A stretch of DNA of 64,000 nt. It comes from Callorhinus ursinus (Eukaryota > Chordata > Mammalia > Carnivora > Otariidae). The notes under the pieces are model-generated. The model saw nothing but the letters and a program-made list of their open reading frames with translations. It ran no database searches and had not been told where the DNA came from. Position numbers and translations under genes: made by a program. The stretch is taken from the NCBI RefSeq assembly GCF_003265705.1, contig NW_020312903.1:22818194-22882193 (forward strand), given 5' to 3'. This document shows, one piece after another, positions 60,801 through 64,000 of this stretch (within the stretch, counting starts at the first letter, position 1; each line of letters opens with the position of its first letter).

Positions 60801-62394
60801 TATTGGCTTTTGTGTCTGTCTTCTTCCTAAAGACTGGGAGCTCCTAGAAAGAGGTGCTGTGTCTCATTCACTCACATGCCCAGGACCTTTTGTAGCCCCA
60901 GTGTCTGTCACAGAAATGAAGCTCATAGATACCTCATGTAAAATGATCCTTTAAAAAAAATTCCCTATTATTGTTCCATTTCCTTGTTCTCCTTTGTAGC
61001 AAAACTCCTTAATAAAAAAAAAAAAGAAGCTGTTTATACTGTCTCCATTTTGCCTCTTCTTATTCTCTGTTTTGCCAAATCTAATGAACAATTTTCAGTC
61101 TCAAATTTAAAATCCTCAAAACTAAATTCCTGACTTTTCCTGCAGATTGCTCCTCCTACCATCCTCCCTATCTAAAAAAAACGGCAACTAAGTCACCCCA
61201 TTAAGTGGAATCATTTGAATTTGCTAAAATTTGAGCAGTTTTTACTACAAAAATGGTAATTTCATACTTACAAACTGTTGAGGCCTAACCTTGAATCTAA
61301 GTCCTTTTTCTCTCATGATCGATATTAAATCAGTATAACCCATGGCCCTAAGTTCAAAATATATTTGGAATCATCACATTTTTCACAACTTTCAGGGCTA
61401 CCAAGCTAGTCAAATCCCTTTCATGTCTTCTCTGAATTACTGACCAGTTCTGCCCTTGTCCTTTGCCACCCCAACAGTCAGTACAACAGTCAAAGGAAAC
61501 TTTTTAAACATAAATCAAATCACGTCACTTCTCTGTCCAAAATATACCAGGGCATGCCCAGAGGAAAAAAAAAAAAAAAACACGAAGTCCCCACAATGGG
61601 CCACGAGGCCCTATATGATTTGCGCACCACTGTGATTCTCTGGTTTCATCTCCTACTTCTCTTAGTTTTGTTCACTTTGCTCCAACTGACTGACTTCCTT
61701 ATTTAGCTTCAAACACACCAAACACATTCCCAACCCCAGGACCTTTGCACTATCCTCAGATTGCAAGACTCTTTCCCCAGATATCCACATGGCCAGTTCC
61801 CTTCCTTCCTTTGTATCTCTGACCACACACTACCTTGTTTATGTATTTTTCCCTGACTACCTTATGTTATTAGCAAAGACACATACGCCTCCTGCTCTCT
61901 GTATCCCTTCCTTTCCTTTCTTTTTCTCCATAACACCTATCTCCATCTAACAATATATTGTATTACAAATTTATGTTTTTATTGGTTTATTCTCTACTTT
62001 AACCCAACATAGTGTAAGCAGCATGAGGGCAGGTACTTTGTCTGTTTTGTTCAGTACGGTATCCATATCAGCTAGAATTCTTGTCACATAGCAGCCCCTC
62101 AATAACTATTGCTTGAATAAAAGGAAATGAATTCTTTAATAAGTATAGAGCACATACAAGTTATTCTTGAGAACTGTTTTTAAATTTTAAAATTCTAAAA
62201 AAAAAAAAATCCATCGAGAGAAGAATCTGCTAAGGCTGGAAGTTGAGCATTGAATGAATGGGTAAACATGACTTACGGTGGAAGAAATTTACACGCTTGT
62301 GCTTCAGGGTCACTGCATGTTTTAAAGCAGGGAGTGGTACAAGGTTCATACCTCCATTCACACATCCTCCGGTAGGGCACTGCTGCCTGGATTT
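21789..62394 (-). CDS. OTOGL: OTOGL (otogelin-like), 3' 25 coding exons, 5' part outside window
   Basis: Secreted Cys-rich glycoprotein of the acellular membranes of the inner ear, related to otogelin, gel-forming mucins and von Willebrand factor. I assembled 25 exons by eye: 62277-62394, 57929-58008, 57580-57621, 55169-55245, 52264-52441, 51836-51978, 51575-51598, 51390-51482, 49218-49407, 46297-46511, 42517-42658, 40797-40982, 38991-39203, 38415-38519, 36624-36731, 34586-34687, 33981-34085, 33855-33895, 31644-31707, 30397-30575, 29845-29949, 26829-26948, 25382-25427, 22659-22738, 21789-21989. All have AG/GT borders, matching phases and no internal stop, giving 2957 nt or about 984 residues. 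The order is TIL-like Cys region, Thr/Pro linker, VWD, C8, TIL, VWC-like modules and a C-terminal cystine knot ending CTCQWN-stop. The family protein is roughly 2300 residues, so about 40% is present. Paralogue OTOG is the alternative; the C-terminal sequence and the FN3 gene downstream favour OTOGL. Confidence 0.93.
22659..22738 (-). CDS. OTOGL: OTOGL exon: start of C-terminal cystine knot
   Basis: 80 nt, phase 1 to 0, acceptor TTATCAG and donor GTAAGT. It encodes CKQEERICQKVIIKSIIRKQ and DCISQNP, the first strand of a CTCK domain, used for dimerisation in VWF and mucins (role here inferred). Confidence 0.85.
24060..24440 (+). mobile_element. L2 3' end relic
   Basis: CCAGTGCCTAAAAGAGTGCC followed by TGATACATGGCAGGCACT; the preceding pyrimidine-rich text fits the L2 3' region. 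Confidence 0.5.
24680..24830 (+). mobile_element. MIR relic
   Basis: TGGGCCTGGGCATTGGACAG, then CTGAACATTCATTTCTTTAT and TACTTACCTCCC: MIR 5'/core order, diverged. Confidence 0.4.
25382..25427 (-). CDS. OTOGL: OTOGL exon: 46 nt, pre-knot Cys pair
   Basis: 46 nt, phase 0 to 1, acceptor TCCTAG and donor GTAAGT. It encodes NEGIVKLYNEGCCKI plus the first base of a Cys codon, the last VWC-type CCxxC before the cystine knot. Confidence 0.85.
25673..25714 (+). repeat. (TTTA)n microsatellite
   Basis: About ten uninterrupted TTTA units in the intron downstream of the 26829-26948 OTOGL exon, followed by AAAACATTTTAAATAAC. Confidence 0.9.
26829..26948 (-). CDS. OTOGL: OTOGL exon: VWC-like domain, weak donor
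   Basis: 120 nt, phase 0 to 0. It encodes EGSTWHYNCTTYECVKTDEG and ends CPPFNETECKM. The donor is GTTTGT, weaker than every other donor in this gene. The peptide then continues naturally in the next exon (NEGIVKLYNEGCCKIC), so I accept it. Confidence 0.88.
28786..28982 (-). mobile_element. SINEC (reverse)
   Basis: Reverse SINEC ending GACTGAGCCATCCAGGCACA. Abuts an L1 3' end on its right. Confidence 0.92.
28985..29462 (+). mobile_element. Carnivore L1 3' end
   Basis: CAGATGAATGGATAAAAAAG, AATATTATTCAGCCATCAGA, GAACCATGAGAGACTATGA and CATCAAAAACTAATGAT-like 3' UTR text ending in an A-rich tail. 5'-truncated, no ORF. Confidence 0.85.
29716..29739 (+). repeat. (TG)12 microsatellite
   Basis: Twelve uninterrupted TG units; lies in the intron about 106 bp past the 29845-29949 OTOGL exon donor. 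Confidence 0.92.
29845..29949 (-). CDS. OTOGL: OTOGL exon: VWC-like domain end (CCGTCK)
   Basis: 105 nt, phase 0 to 0, donor GAG|GTATGA. It encodes HQLYIPSPSDYDCCGTCKN followed by VSCKFQMENGTSVIYE. The CCGTC motif closes a VWC domain; NGTS is a possible N-glycosylation site. Confidence 0.88.
30397..30575 (-). CDS. OTOGL: OTOGL exon: VWC-like domain
   Basis: 179 nt, phase 1 to 0, acceptor TTTTCTTAG and donor GTAAGT. It encodes a VWC-like stretch with VCVFQGVSVLNPGQSM, later CYTVECLEEKDNHIGF, and ends NCSKECDI. Confidence 0.9.
31644..31707 (-). CDS. OTOGL: OTOGL exon: 64-nt Cys segment
   Basis: 64 nt, phase 0 to 1, acceptor TTTCTAATAG and donor GTAACT. It encodes GEFTAIDHNFQSDCGCVQYL and ends with Cys. 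With the 41-nt exon it reconstitutes one module (41+64=105 nt), the same size as the unsplit ones. Confidence 0.8.
32200..32460 (+). mobile_element. MIR relic
   Basis: AATAGCACAGACTCAGGAGC, CTGCCTGCTAGCTGTGGGAT and CATCTCTAAAATGGGTATAA with TACCTCTTAG: clear MIR core. Confidence 0.75.
32627..32838 (-). mobile_element. SINEC (reverse, older subfamily)
   Basis: TTTTAAAAGATATTTATTTA tail in reverse, AGAGAGAGAGAGAGCACAAG, CCCTGAGATCATGATCTGAG; the tRNA head is truncated at GAGTTGGATGC. Confidence 0.85.
33080..33220 (+). mobile_element. MIR relic
   Basis: TATGTAACAGGTACTATCTA and TTGCAGATGAGGAAAGTGAA. Confidence 0.6.
33855..33895 (-). CDS. OTOGL: OTOGL exon: 41-nt Cys segment
   Basis: 41 nt, phase 1 to 0, acceptor CCTTTTAG and donor GTAAGA. 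It encodes ECSCENLVMPTCEV, the first half of a further Cys module split from the rest by an intron. Confidence 0.8.
33981..34085 (-). CDS. OTOGL: OTOGL exon: Cys module 4 of a repeated exon series
   Basis: 105 nt, phase 1 to 1, acceptor TCTATTTAG and donor GTAACT. It encodes VCDPNLCPAPLLDCAEDMKL and ends GQCCPTWRC. The following intron is only 85 bp. Confidence 0.9.
34586..34687 (-). CDS. OTOGL: OTOGL exon: Cys module 3 of a repeated exon series
   Basis: 102 nt, phase 1 to 1, acceptor TACCTTCAG and donor GTAAGT. It encodes VCESCTKPIPLCTDGEF and ends HFCCPQYYC, the same module layout as its neighbours. Confidence 0.9.
35923..36132 (-). mobile_element. SINEC (reverse), 14-bp target duplication
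   Basis: TGTTGAGTCATTTA at 35909-35922 and 36133-36146 flanks a young-looking reverse SINEC; ACTCGATCCCGGG is internally duplicated. Confidence 0.95.
36159..36253 (+). mobile_element. 5'-truncated SINEC, 13-bp target duplication
   Basis: Only the CT-rich body and tail remain (starts GCTTCTCCCTCTGACCC). AAAATGCCATACT at 36146-36158 and 36254-36266 shows it inserted in this truncated form. Confidence 0.9.
36407..36598 (+). mobile_element. SINEC next to an OTOGL splice donor
   Basis: AAAAGTTATCTCACAG at 36391-36406 and 36599-36614. The right copy ends 10 bp from the OTOGL exon at 36624, so on the transcript this is an antisense SINEC starting at intron position about +26. Confidence 0.95.
36624..36731 (-). 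CDS. OTOGL: OTOGL exon: Cys module 2 of a repeated exon series
   Basis: 108 nt, phase 1 to 1, acceptor TTTCTGCAG and donor GTGAGT. It encodes ECDQLKCPRISIPECREDQ and ends EPCCFSPLC. A SINEC target-site duplication begins 10 bp after the donor. Confidence 0.9.
36836..37575 (-). mobile_element. Old ERVL-type solitary LTR, copy 2
   Basis: Same element and orientation as 10456-11180 (TCCTACAATTCAACTCAATT, TGTGTTCACCAACCTGG, CCCTGGCAACCAG, ending ATAATATCACA). Lacks any internal viral sequence. Confidence 0.65.
37723..38272 (+). mobile_element. SINEC split by an L1 in its tail
   Basis: SINEC head and body at 37723-37863, tail remnant at 38264-38272. Outer duplication AAAAAAGAACTAT at 37707-37719 and 38273-38285. 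Confidence 0.9.
37878..38249 (+). mobile_element. Carnivore L1 3' end nested in SINEC tail
   Basis: GTATGTGCTACGGTGAGCGC, GAACCATGAGAGACTATGGA and CATCAAAAACTAATGATGTA with A-rich end. Inner target duplication AAAATCATTAATAA at 37864-37877 and 38250-38263. 5'-truncated, no coding capacity. Confidence 0.9.
38415..38519 (-). CDS. OTOGL: OTOGL exon: Cys module 1 of a repeated exon series
   Basis: 105 nt, phase 1 to 1, donor GTGAGT. It encodes CDMTLCEAAIPTCTN and ends RLSCCPQYQC. Length, phase and terminal CCPxxxC match the next three exons, suggesting modules made by exon duplication. Confidence 0.9.
38991..39203 (-). CDS. OTOGL: OTOGL exon: VWC-like module ending TCCSKEVCG
   Basis: 213 nt, phase 1 to 1. 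It encodes ACTDSEDQPRTAGEVWNGGI and onward, a VWC-like chain finishing with KWTCCSKEVC. I chose the donor at 38989-38990 (TGTG|GTATGT): it gives the phase needed by the next exon, and the frame beyond it reaches a stop within about 15 codons. Confidence 0.85.
40165..40300 (+). mobile_element. MIR relic
   Basis: CTCTAGGCACTGTTGCAAAA, TATTTTCTCCATTTTACAGA and GGCTCAAAGAGGTAAAG: clear MIR 3' core. Confidence 0.75.
40430..40600 (+). mobile_element. Carnivore L1 3' terminus
   Basis: TGATGAGCACCAGGTGTTGT, TGAATCACTAAATTCTATAC and CTGAAACTAATATTACACTG then AATTTAAATAAAAAC. Short 3' fragment. Confidence 0.8.
40797..40982 (-). CDS. OTOGL: OTOGL exon: TIL domain
   Basis: 186 nt, phase 1 to 1, acceptor TTCATAG and donor GTAAGC. 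It encodes CPEGKEYQPCVRTCEARTC and later CVCKNGTILHRPDSIQCIP. This is a trypsin-inhibitor-like Cys-rich domain that completes the VWD-C8-TIL assembly of this fourth D unit (inferred numbering). Confidence 0.94.
41525..41870 (+). mobile_element. L1M-like relic
   Basis: GGTAGGGGTATAAATTGGTA, AGCAACACCACTCTTG and ATCTCTGGGAGCAAAGAGAG echo L1M ORF2/3' UTR. Diverged. Confidence 0.45.
42517..42658 (-). CDS. OTOGL: OTOGL exon: C8 domain
   Basis: 142 nt, phase 0 to 1, acceptor TCTCTAG and donor GTAAGT. It encodes VSPQNFCEKMWINYTYFWNY and then CDALSAYVALCNRFDICLQW. The C-x(n)-C-x-ALSAY-x-x-x-C spacing is typical of C8 domains following a VWD. Confidence 0.92.
44682..44870 (+). mobile_element. SINEC, member of an inverted pair
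   Basis: GGGGTGCCTGGGTGGCTCAG head and AAATAAATAAATAAAATCTT tail; preceded by GAAAATCATTATGCT. Confidence 0.93.
44896..45092 (-). mobile_element. SINEC (reverse), second member of the pair
   Basis: Reverse SINEC ending TGATCCATCCAGGCATCCC. AAAACCATTATGCTT before and AAAATCATTATGCTT after it form its duplication. Confidence 0.93.
46297..46511 (-). CDS. OTOGL: OTOGL exon: end of VWD (calcium-site-like CNEDPGDD)
   Basis: 215 nt, phase 1 to 0, donor GTAAGT. Directly after GLCG it encodes ICNEDPGDDLRMQNGT, the Asp/Asn-rich loop that in VWD domains resembles a calcium site. It then enters the C8 linker region with Cys pairs (EHDCSHCIELLN). Confidence 0.93.
46512..49217. other. OTOGL intron
   Basis: MIR relic at about 48370-48510 (ATTAGGCAATGTGTTAAGTG, AAAGATGAGGAAACTGATG). 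Otherwise I see no gene or recognisable repeat; the ORF-like stretch at 46890-47153 has no domain signature. Confidence 0.5.
49218..49407 (-). CDS. OTOGL: OTOGL exon: VWD domain with GLCG motif
   Basis: 190 nt, phase 0 to 1, acceptor TTATTTTAG and donor GTGAGC. It encodes the second half of the D domain. It contains HFGFRFNLSSYTEGLCG; the GLCG motif is the hallmark near the end of VWD domains and continues into the next exon. Confidence 0.93.
50085..50350 (+). mobile_element. L2 3' end relic
   Basis: TTAGGTGTCACCTCCTCCAA, TTGAGACCAGGACCTTGTTG and AACTCTCAATAAATGATTC in L2 order. Confidence 0.6.
50345..50434 (+). repeat. 45-bp tandem duplication
   Basis: Two adjacent 45-bp units, each opening GATTCTTAAAGAATTA and continuing TTTTTAACTGAATACATGA, with a few differences; 50345-50389 and 50390-50434. 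Confidence 0.85.
51390..51482 (-). CDS. OTOGL: OTOGL exon: VWD domain, middle part
   Basis: 93 nt, phase 0 to 0, donor AAG|GTAAGA. It encodes AFSGRMYGLCFKKLNLTTSI and onward, a beta-strand-rich VWD segment. NLTT is a possible N-glycosylation site. Confidence 0.9.
51575..51598 (-). CDS. OTOGL: OTOGL 24-nt microexon inside the VWD domain
   Basis: AG|AATGGA to CTA|GTGAGT, exactly 24 nt, phase 0 to 0, encoding NGNTLKKL. It has a T-rich acceptor tract and a full GTGAGT donor. The neighbouring exons are also in phase 0, so skipping it would keep the frame. The flanking introns are only 237 bp (upstream) and 92 bp (downstream). Confidence 0.75.
51836..51978 (-). CDS. OTOGL: OTOGL exon: start of VWD domain
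   Basis: 143 nt, phase 1 to phase 0, donor CAG|GTAGGT. It encodes CRCSMLSELSIITFDGNNAA and onward. The pattern of hydrophobic residues followed by TFDG is the characteristic opening of a von Willebrand factor type D domain. Confidence 0.92.
52264..52441 (-). CDS. OTOGL: OTOGL exon: VWC-like module before the VWD domain
   Basis: 178 nt, phase 0 to phase 1, acceptor TTTATTAACAG and donor GTAAGT. It encodes a module starting PQQFDPVYNCSQYICLNMEW and ending DICCPEWECP. The CC-P-x-W-x-C signature is typical of the VWC-like units of otogelins. Confidence 0.9.
53100..54580 (+). mobile_element. L2-type relics
   Basis: Pyrimidine-rich L2-like text ending CAGTGCCTGGCATATAATAG and TAATAAATATTTGTGAATGC. 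Earlier pieces (TGGCAAATTCTGGGC-type text, GGGCCTTTGCACTTGCTGGT) also fit L2. Boundaries approximate. Confidence 0.5.
54638..54896 (+). mobile_element. SINEC with expanded (AAAT)n tail
   Basis: GGGCGCCTGGGTGGTTCAGT head. AAGACCTCATTTGA at 54624-54637 and 54897-54910. The tail holds about ten AAAT units (about 54836-54879), a microsatellite. Confidence 0.93.
55169..55245 (-). CDS. OTOGL: OTOGL exon: Thr/Pro linker
   Basis: 77 nt, phase 1 to phase 0, donor AG|GTATGG. It encodes PEMITPSDFTVLEMLTPTTT followed by GLECE, a linker with mucin-like Thr/Pro character, probably O-glycosylated (inference). It joins the TIL-like part to the following D assembly. Confidence 0.8.
55320..55470 (+). mobile_element. 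MIR relic
   Basis: CATTTATTCCTCGCAAGAAC, TTACAGATAAGGAAACAAAG and GGGCCAGAATTCAAAC: MIR 3' half. Confidence 0.65.
55928..56429 (-). mobile_element. MaLR-type LTR (MLT1-like)
   Basis: On the plus strand TGCTGTAACAAATCATTAC, TTTAGTGGCTTAAAACATC, AGCAGAGCTGCATTCCTTCT and CATTATTCAGTCTATCACA. Full-length-looking but diverged; TG...CA termini on the minus strand. Confidence 0.7.
57580..57621 (-). CDS. OTOGL: OTOGL exon: short linker (42 nt)
   Basis: A 42-nt exon, phase 1 to phase 1, acceptor TTTTGTAG and donor GTAAAC. It encodes CVPLIPTEPALMPP, closing a Cys pair and opening a Pro/Thr-rich linker. It sits 307 bp downstream of the preceding exon. Confidence 0.75.
57929..58008 (-). CDS. OTOGL: OTOGL exon: TIL-like segment
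   Basis: 80 nt, phase 2 in and phase 1 out, donor GTAAGT. It encodes VEGCLPYCPKNMILDE and further Cys residues, a trypsin-inhibitor-like pattern (C-x3-C-P) that continues the preceding Cys-rich exon. Confidence 0.85.
60367..60555 (+). mobile_element. SINEC
   Basis: GGGGTGCCTGAGTGGCTCAG head, GAATAAATAAAATCTTTAAG tail; shorter CT body. Confidence 0.92.
61490..62125 (+). mobile_element. L2 3' region relic
   Basis: CAGGACCTTTGCACTATCC, GCATGAGGGCAGGTACTTTG, TCTGTTTTGTTCAGTACGGT and CTCAATAACTATTGCTTGAA in L2 order. Confidence 0.65.
62277..62394 (-). CDS. OTOGL: OTOGL exon: Cys-rich C8/TIL-type segment
   Basis: 118 nt, enters in phase 1 and leaves in phase 2. The acceptor is a pyrimidine run ending in CCCCAG and the donor is GTAAGT. 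It encodes a Cys-rich stretch with EWRYEPCTTPCFKTCSDP, typical of the region after a C8 domain in VWF/mucin/otogelin proteins. It is the most 5' OTOGL exon I can place in the window. Confidence 0.85.
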
Positions 62395-64000
62395 CTGGGG
62401 AAATAAGGAAGTCTAGATTGCACATATTTTTCATGTACGGCTTGAAAAATAATGATTTATGATAGTAACCCTTCTAGGATTTGACCTCTCCTTGACCATG
62501 ATGCTGTAGAAAAGACAGACCTAGGGCAAAGACATTGCCATTGCTTGATGATCAAAGTATTTCATGGTTAGGCTGAATATCTGAATGTTAGTCTACCTTC
62601 CAAAGATTTTAAAAAGCCAGCAGTTGGAGAAAGCCAAGAAAAATTAAAAATCTTTTCCCTTTATGTTCACTGGATTCTCATGAGCTACGTGTCATAATAA
62701 TACCAAACACTTGTTTGGAATTTTACTTTTTGCAAAGTAATCTTTTGTCTATTATTCTATTTTATCCTAGCAAGCCTGCTGAGTATTATTTTCATTTTAT
62801 AAATGAAAAAAATGAGGCTCAGAGGAGCCAAACGACTTGCCAAGTTCAAACAATTAAGAAAATGGCAAGACCAAAGACATGTTTCCTGATATCAAACCTA
62901 GGAAGAGCATTCCATCTTTGTTCTCACAGAACTTAGAGCATTACCTTGTACATGGTATTACCTGATGACAAAAATAAATGAATGGGTTTTAATAATACAT
63001 GCTTACAGTTATAAAGCCTCCCTTGATTGAAGAGTTTTCTCTTACAAACTGCTAGTACTCTCCCCTTCCCACAACATAGAACAGACTTTCTGTTGCAATC
63101 CAAAATTACCTCTGAAGAAGAGAGCTCCATAAAGGAGAAAGTTCACAGTAGAGGTTATGTTTCTCAGATTTCTAAATTGGAGGGGAAATAGAGGCTCATA
63201 ATGTTCAACTTCTAAGTAAACTCAAGTAAAAATATCATATCTACTCTATAGAATGTAGTACAGGCACATCAGTGACTTTTTTTCATGAGTACAGGAACCA
63301 TTTTTAATAGGCAAAAACTTGAAGCTCGTCTGAATTTCTAAAATCCAACAGCTATTGAGGTTTGCAGAAATTAATCCACAACAGAAAAGGCAAATGAATG
63401 AATGAAACGAGTGATAGGTTAAAATTAAATAATTTGTTTGGAAGAGCCAAGGTTGTTATGTTAAGCTCCTAGATTTTGAAAATAAAACATGACTTTTAAA
63501 CATCAGATGAGGCAGTGAAGATTCCTCTCTGAAATTTGGAAAACTCAATAGCTATAAAACTGTAAGGATTTCTAGAAATAAAATCAGGCTTCTACTGAAC
63601 CAGGTAAATCATCCAGAAGTCAATAGAACCAGATACCCTACTATTCAAAAGAAAGAGATAAACATGCTGTCTTTATCATTAAGAATCAGGTTATTGAGAA
63701 GCTGCCTTCTAGGAAAGAAAAAGTACAAACAGCAGACCCAAGAGATGTGAGGACGCTCGGTTTCCATGGGGCCATAATTAAAAGTAACATTATTTAAGGC
63801 TGTTCTAAGCTATTTGCCAATTAATTTATGTGATATAATAACTCTATAAAGTAGGTATTATTATTTCCCCCAACCTAATTTCACATAAACTGAAGGACAA
63901 AGAGGTTAAGGAACTTACTCACTCGAGGTCAAACAATCTGACCTACTTGGACTCATTTAGGAATGACTTAAAAATTAAAATTTGGTATTTTGCCATAATG
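62395..64000. other. OTOGL intron running off the right edge
   Basis: MIR relics at about 62700-62860 (AATGAGGCTCAGAGGAGCCA) and 63790-63925 (AGGACAAAGAGGTTAAGGAA). I found no further OTOGL exon with compatible phase and splice sites. Confidence 0.5.

Larger units (their letters stand above)
58009..62276. other. OTOGL intron
   Basis: Holds a SINEC near 60.4 kb and L2-type relic at 61.5-62.1 kb. Nothing recognised at 58020-60360. Confidence 0.5.

Noticed and set aside
62933..63130. Cys-containing minus-strand ORF as a further OTOGL exon
   Set aside because: No matching acceptor/donor pair or phase, no VWD/C8/TIL pattern, and it overlaps ordinary intron text.

Overview
The window is nuclear DNA from a caniform carnivoran mammal (dog, bear, seal or mustelid type). 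The main evidence is about 20 copies of the tRNA-Lys-derived SINEC (Can-SINE) family, with the head GGCGCCTGGGTGGCTCAGTC, a CT-rich stretch and an AATAAAATCTT tail, many with intact target-site duplications. Carnivore-type L1 3' ends, MIR/L2 relics and old ERVL/MaLR LTRs support this. There is no bacterial-style gene organisation. Real genes are split into short exons on the minus strand, and nearly all long uninterrupted ORFs are repeat or CpG-island artefacts.

Region 21.8-62.4 kb (minus strand): the last 25 coding exons of OTOGL (otogelin-like), read from high to low coordinate, each with AG/GT borders. The phases agree throughout and there is no internal stop. They encode about 984 residues: the end of one Cys-rich assembly, a Thr/Pro linker, a von Willebrand D domain (GLCG, then CNEDPGDD), a C8/TIL region, a series of VWC-like Cys modules and a C-terminal cystine knot ending CTCQWN. 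The gene continues to the right of the window.

Region 1.9-9.1 kb (minus strand, downstream of OTOGL): a CpG island (about 8.4-9.1 kb) containing a consensus RFX X-box, followed by five phase-compatible exons. These encode a short signal peptide, two fibronectin-III-like segments and the first half of a C-type lectin-like domain (264 residues, open throughout). In mammals the gene immediately downstream of OTOGL on the same strand is PTPRQ, an FN3-rich hair-bundle receptor phosphatase. These exons are best read as its 5' end, or as a separate gene lying between the two. I know of no lectin-like domain in described PTPRQ, so this is the most interesting signal in the window.

Region 9.1-20.8 kb is intergenic and mostly repeats: two old LTR types, L1/L2/MIR relics, SINECs and a 21-bp minisatellite. 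The OTOGL introns hold further SINEC, L1, L2, MIR and LTR insertions. These include an L1 nested in a SINEC tail, inverted SINEC pairs and a SINEC whose duplication begins 10 bp past a splice donor. OTOGL (inner-ear acellular membrane protein) and PTPRQ (stereocilia protein) are both deafness genes, so the window appears to hold the junction of an inner-ear gene pair.
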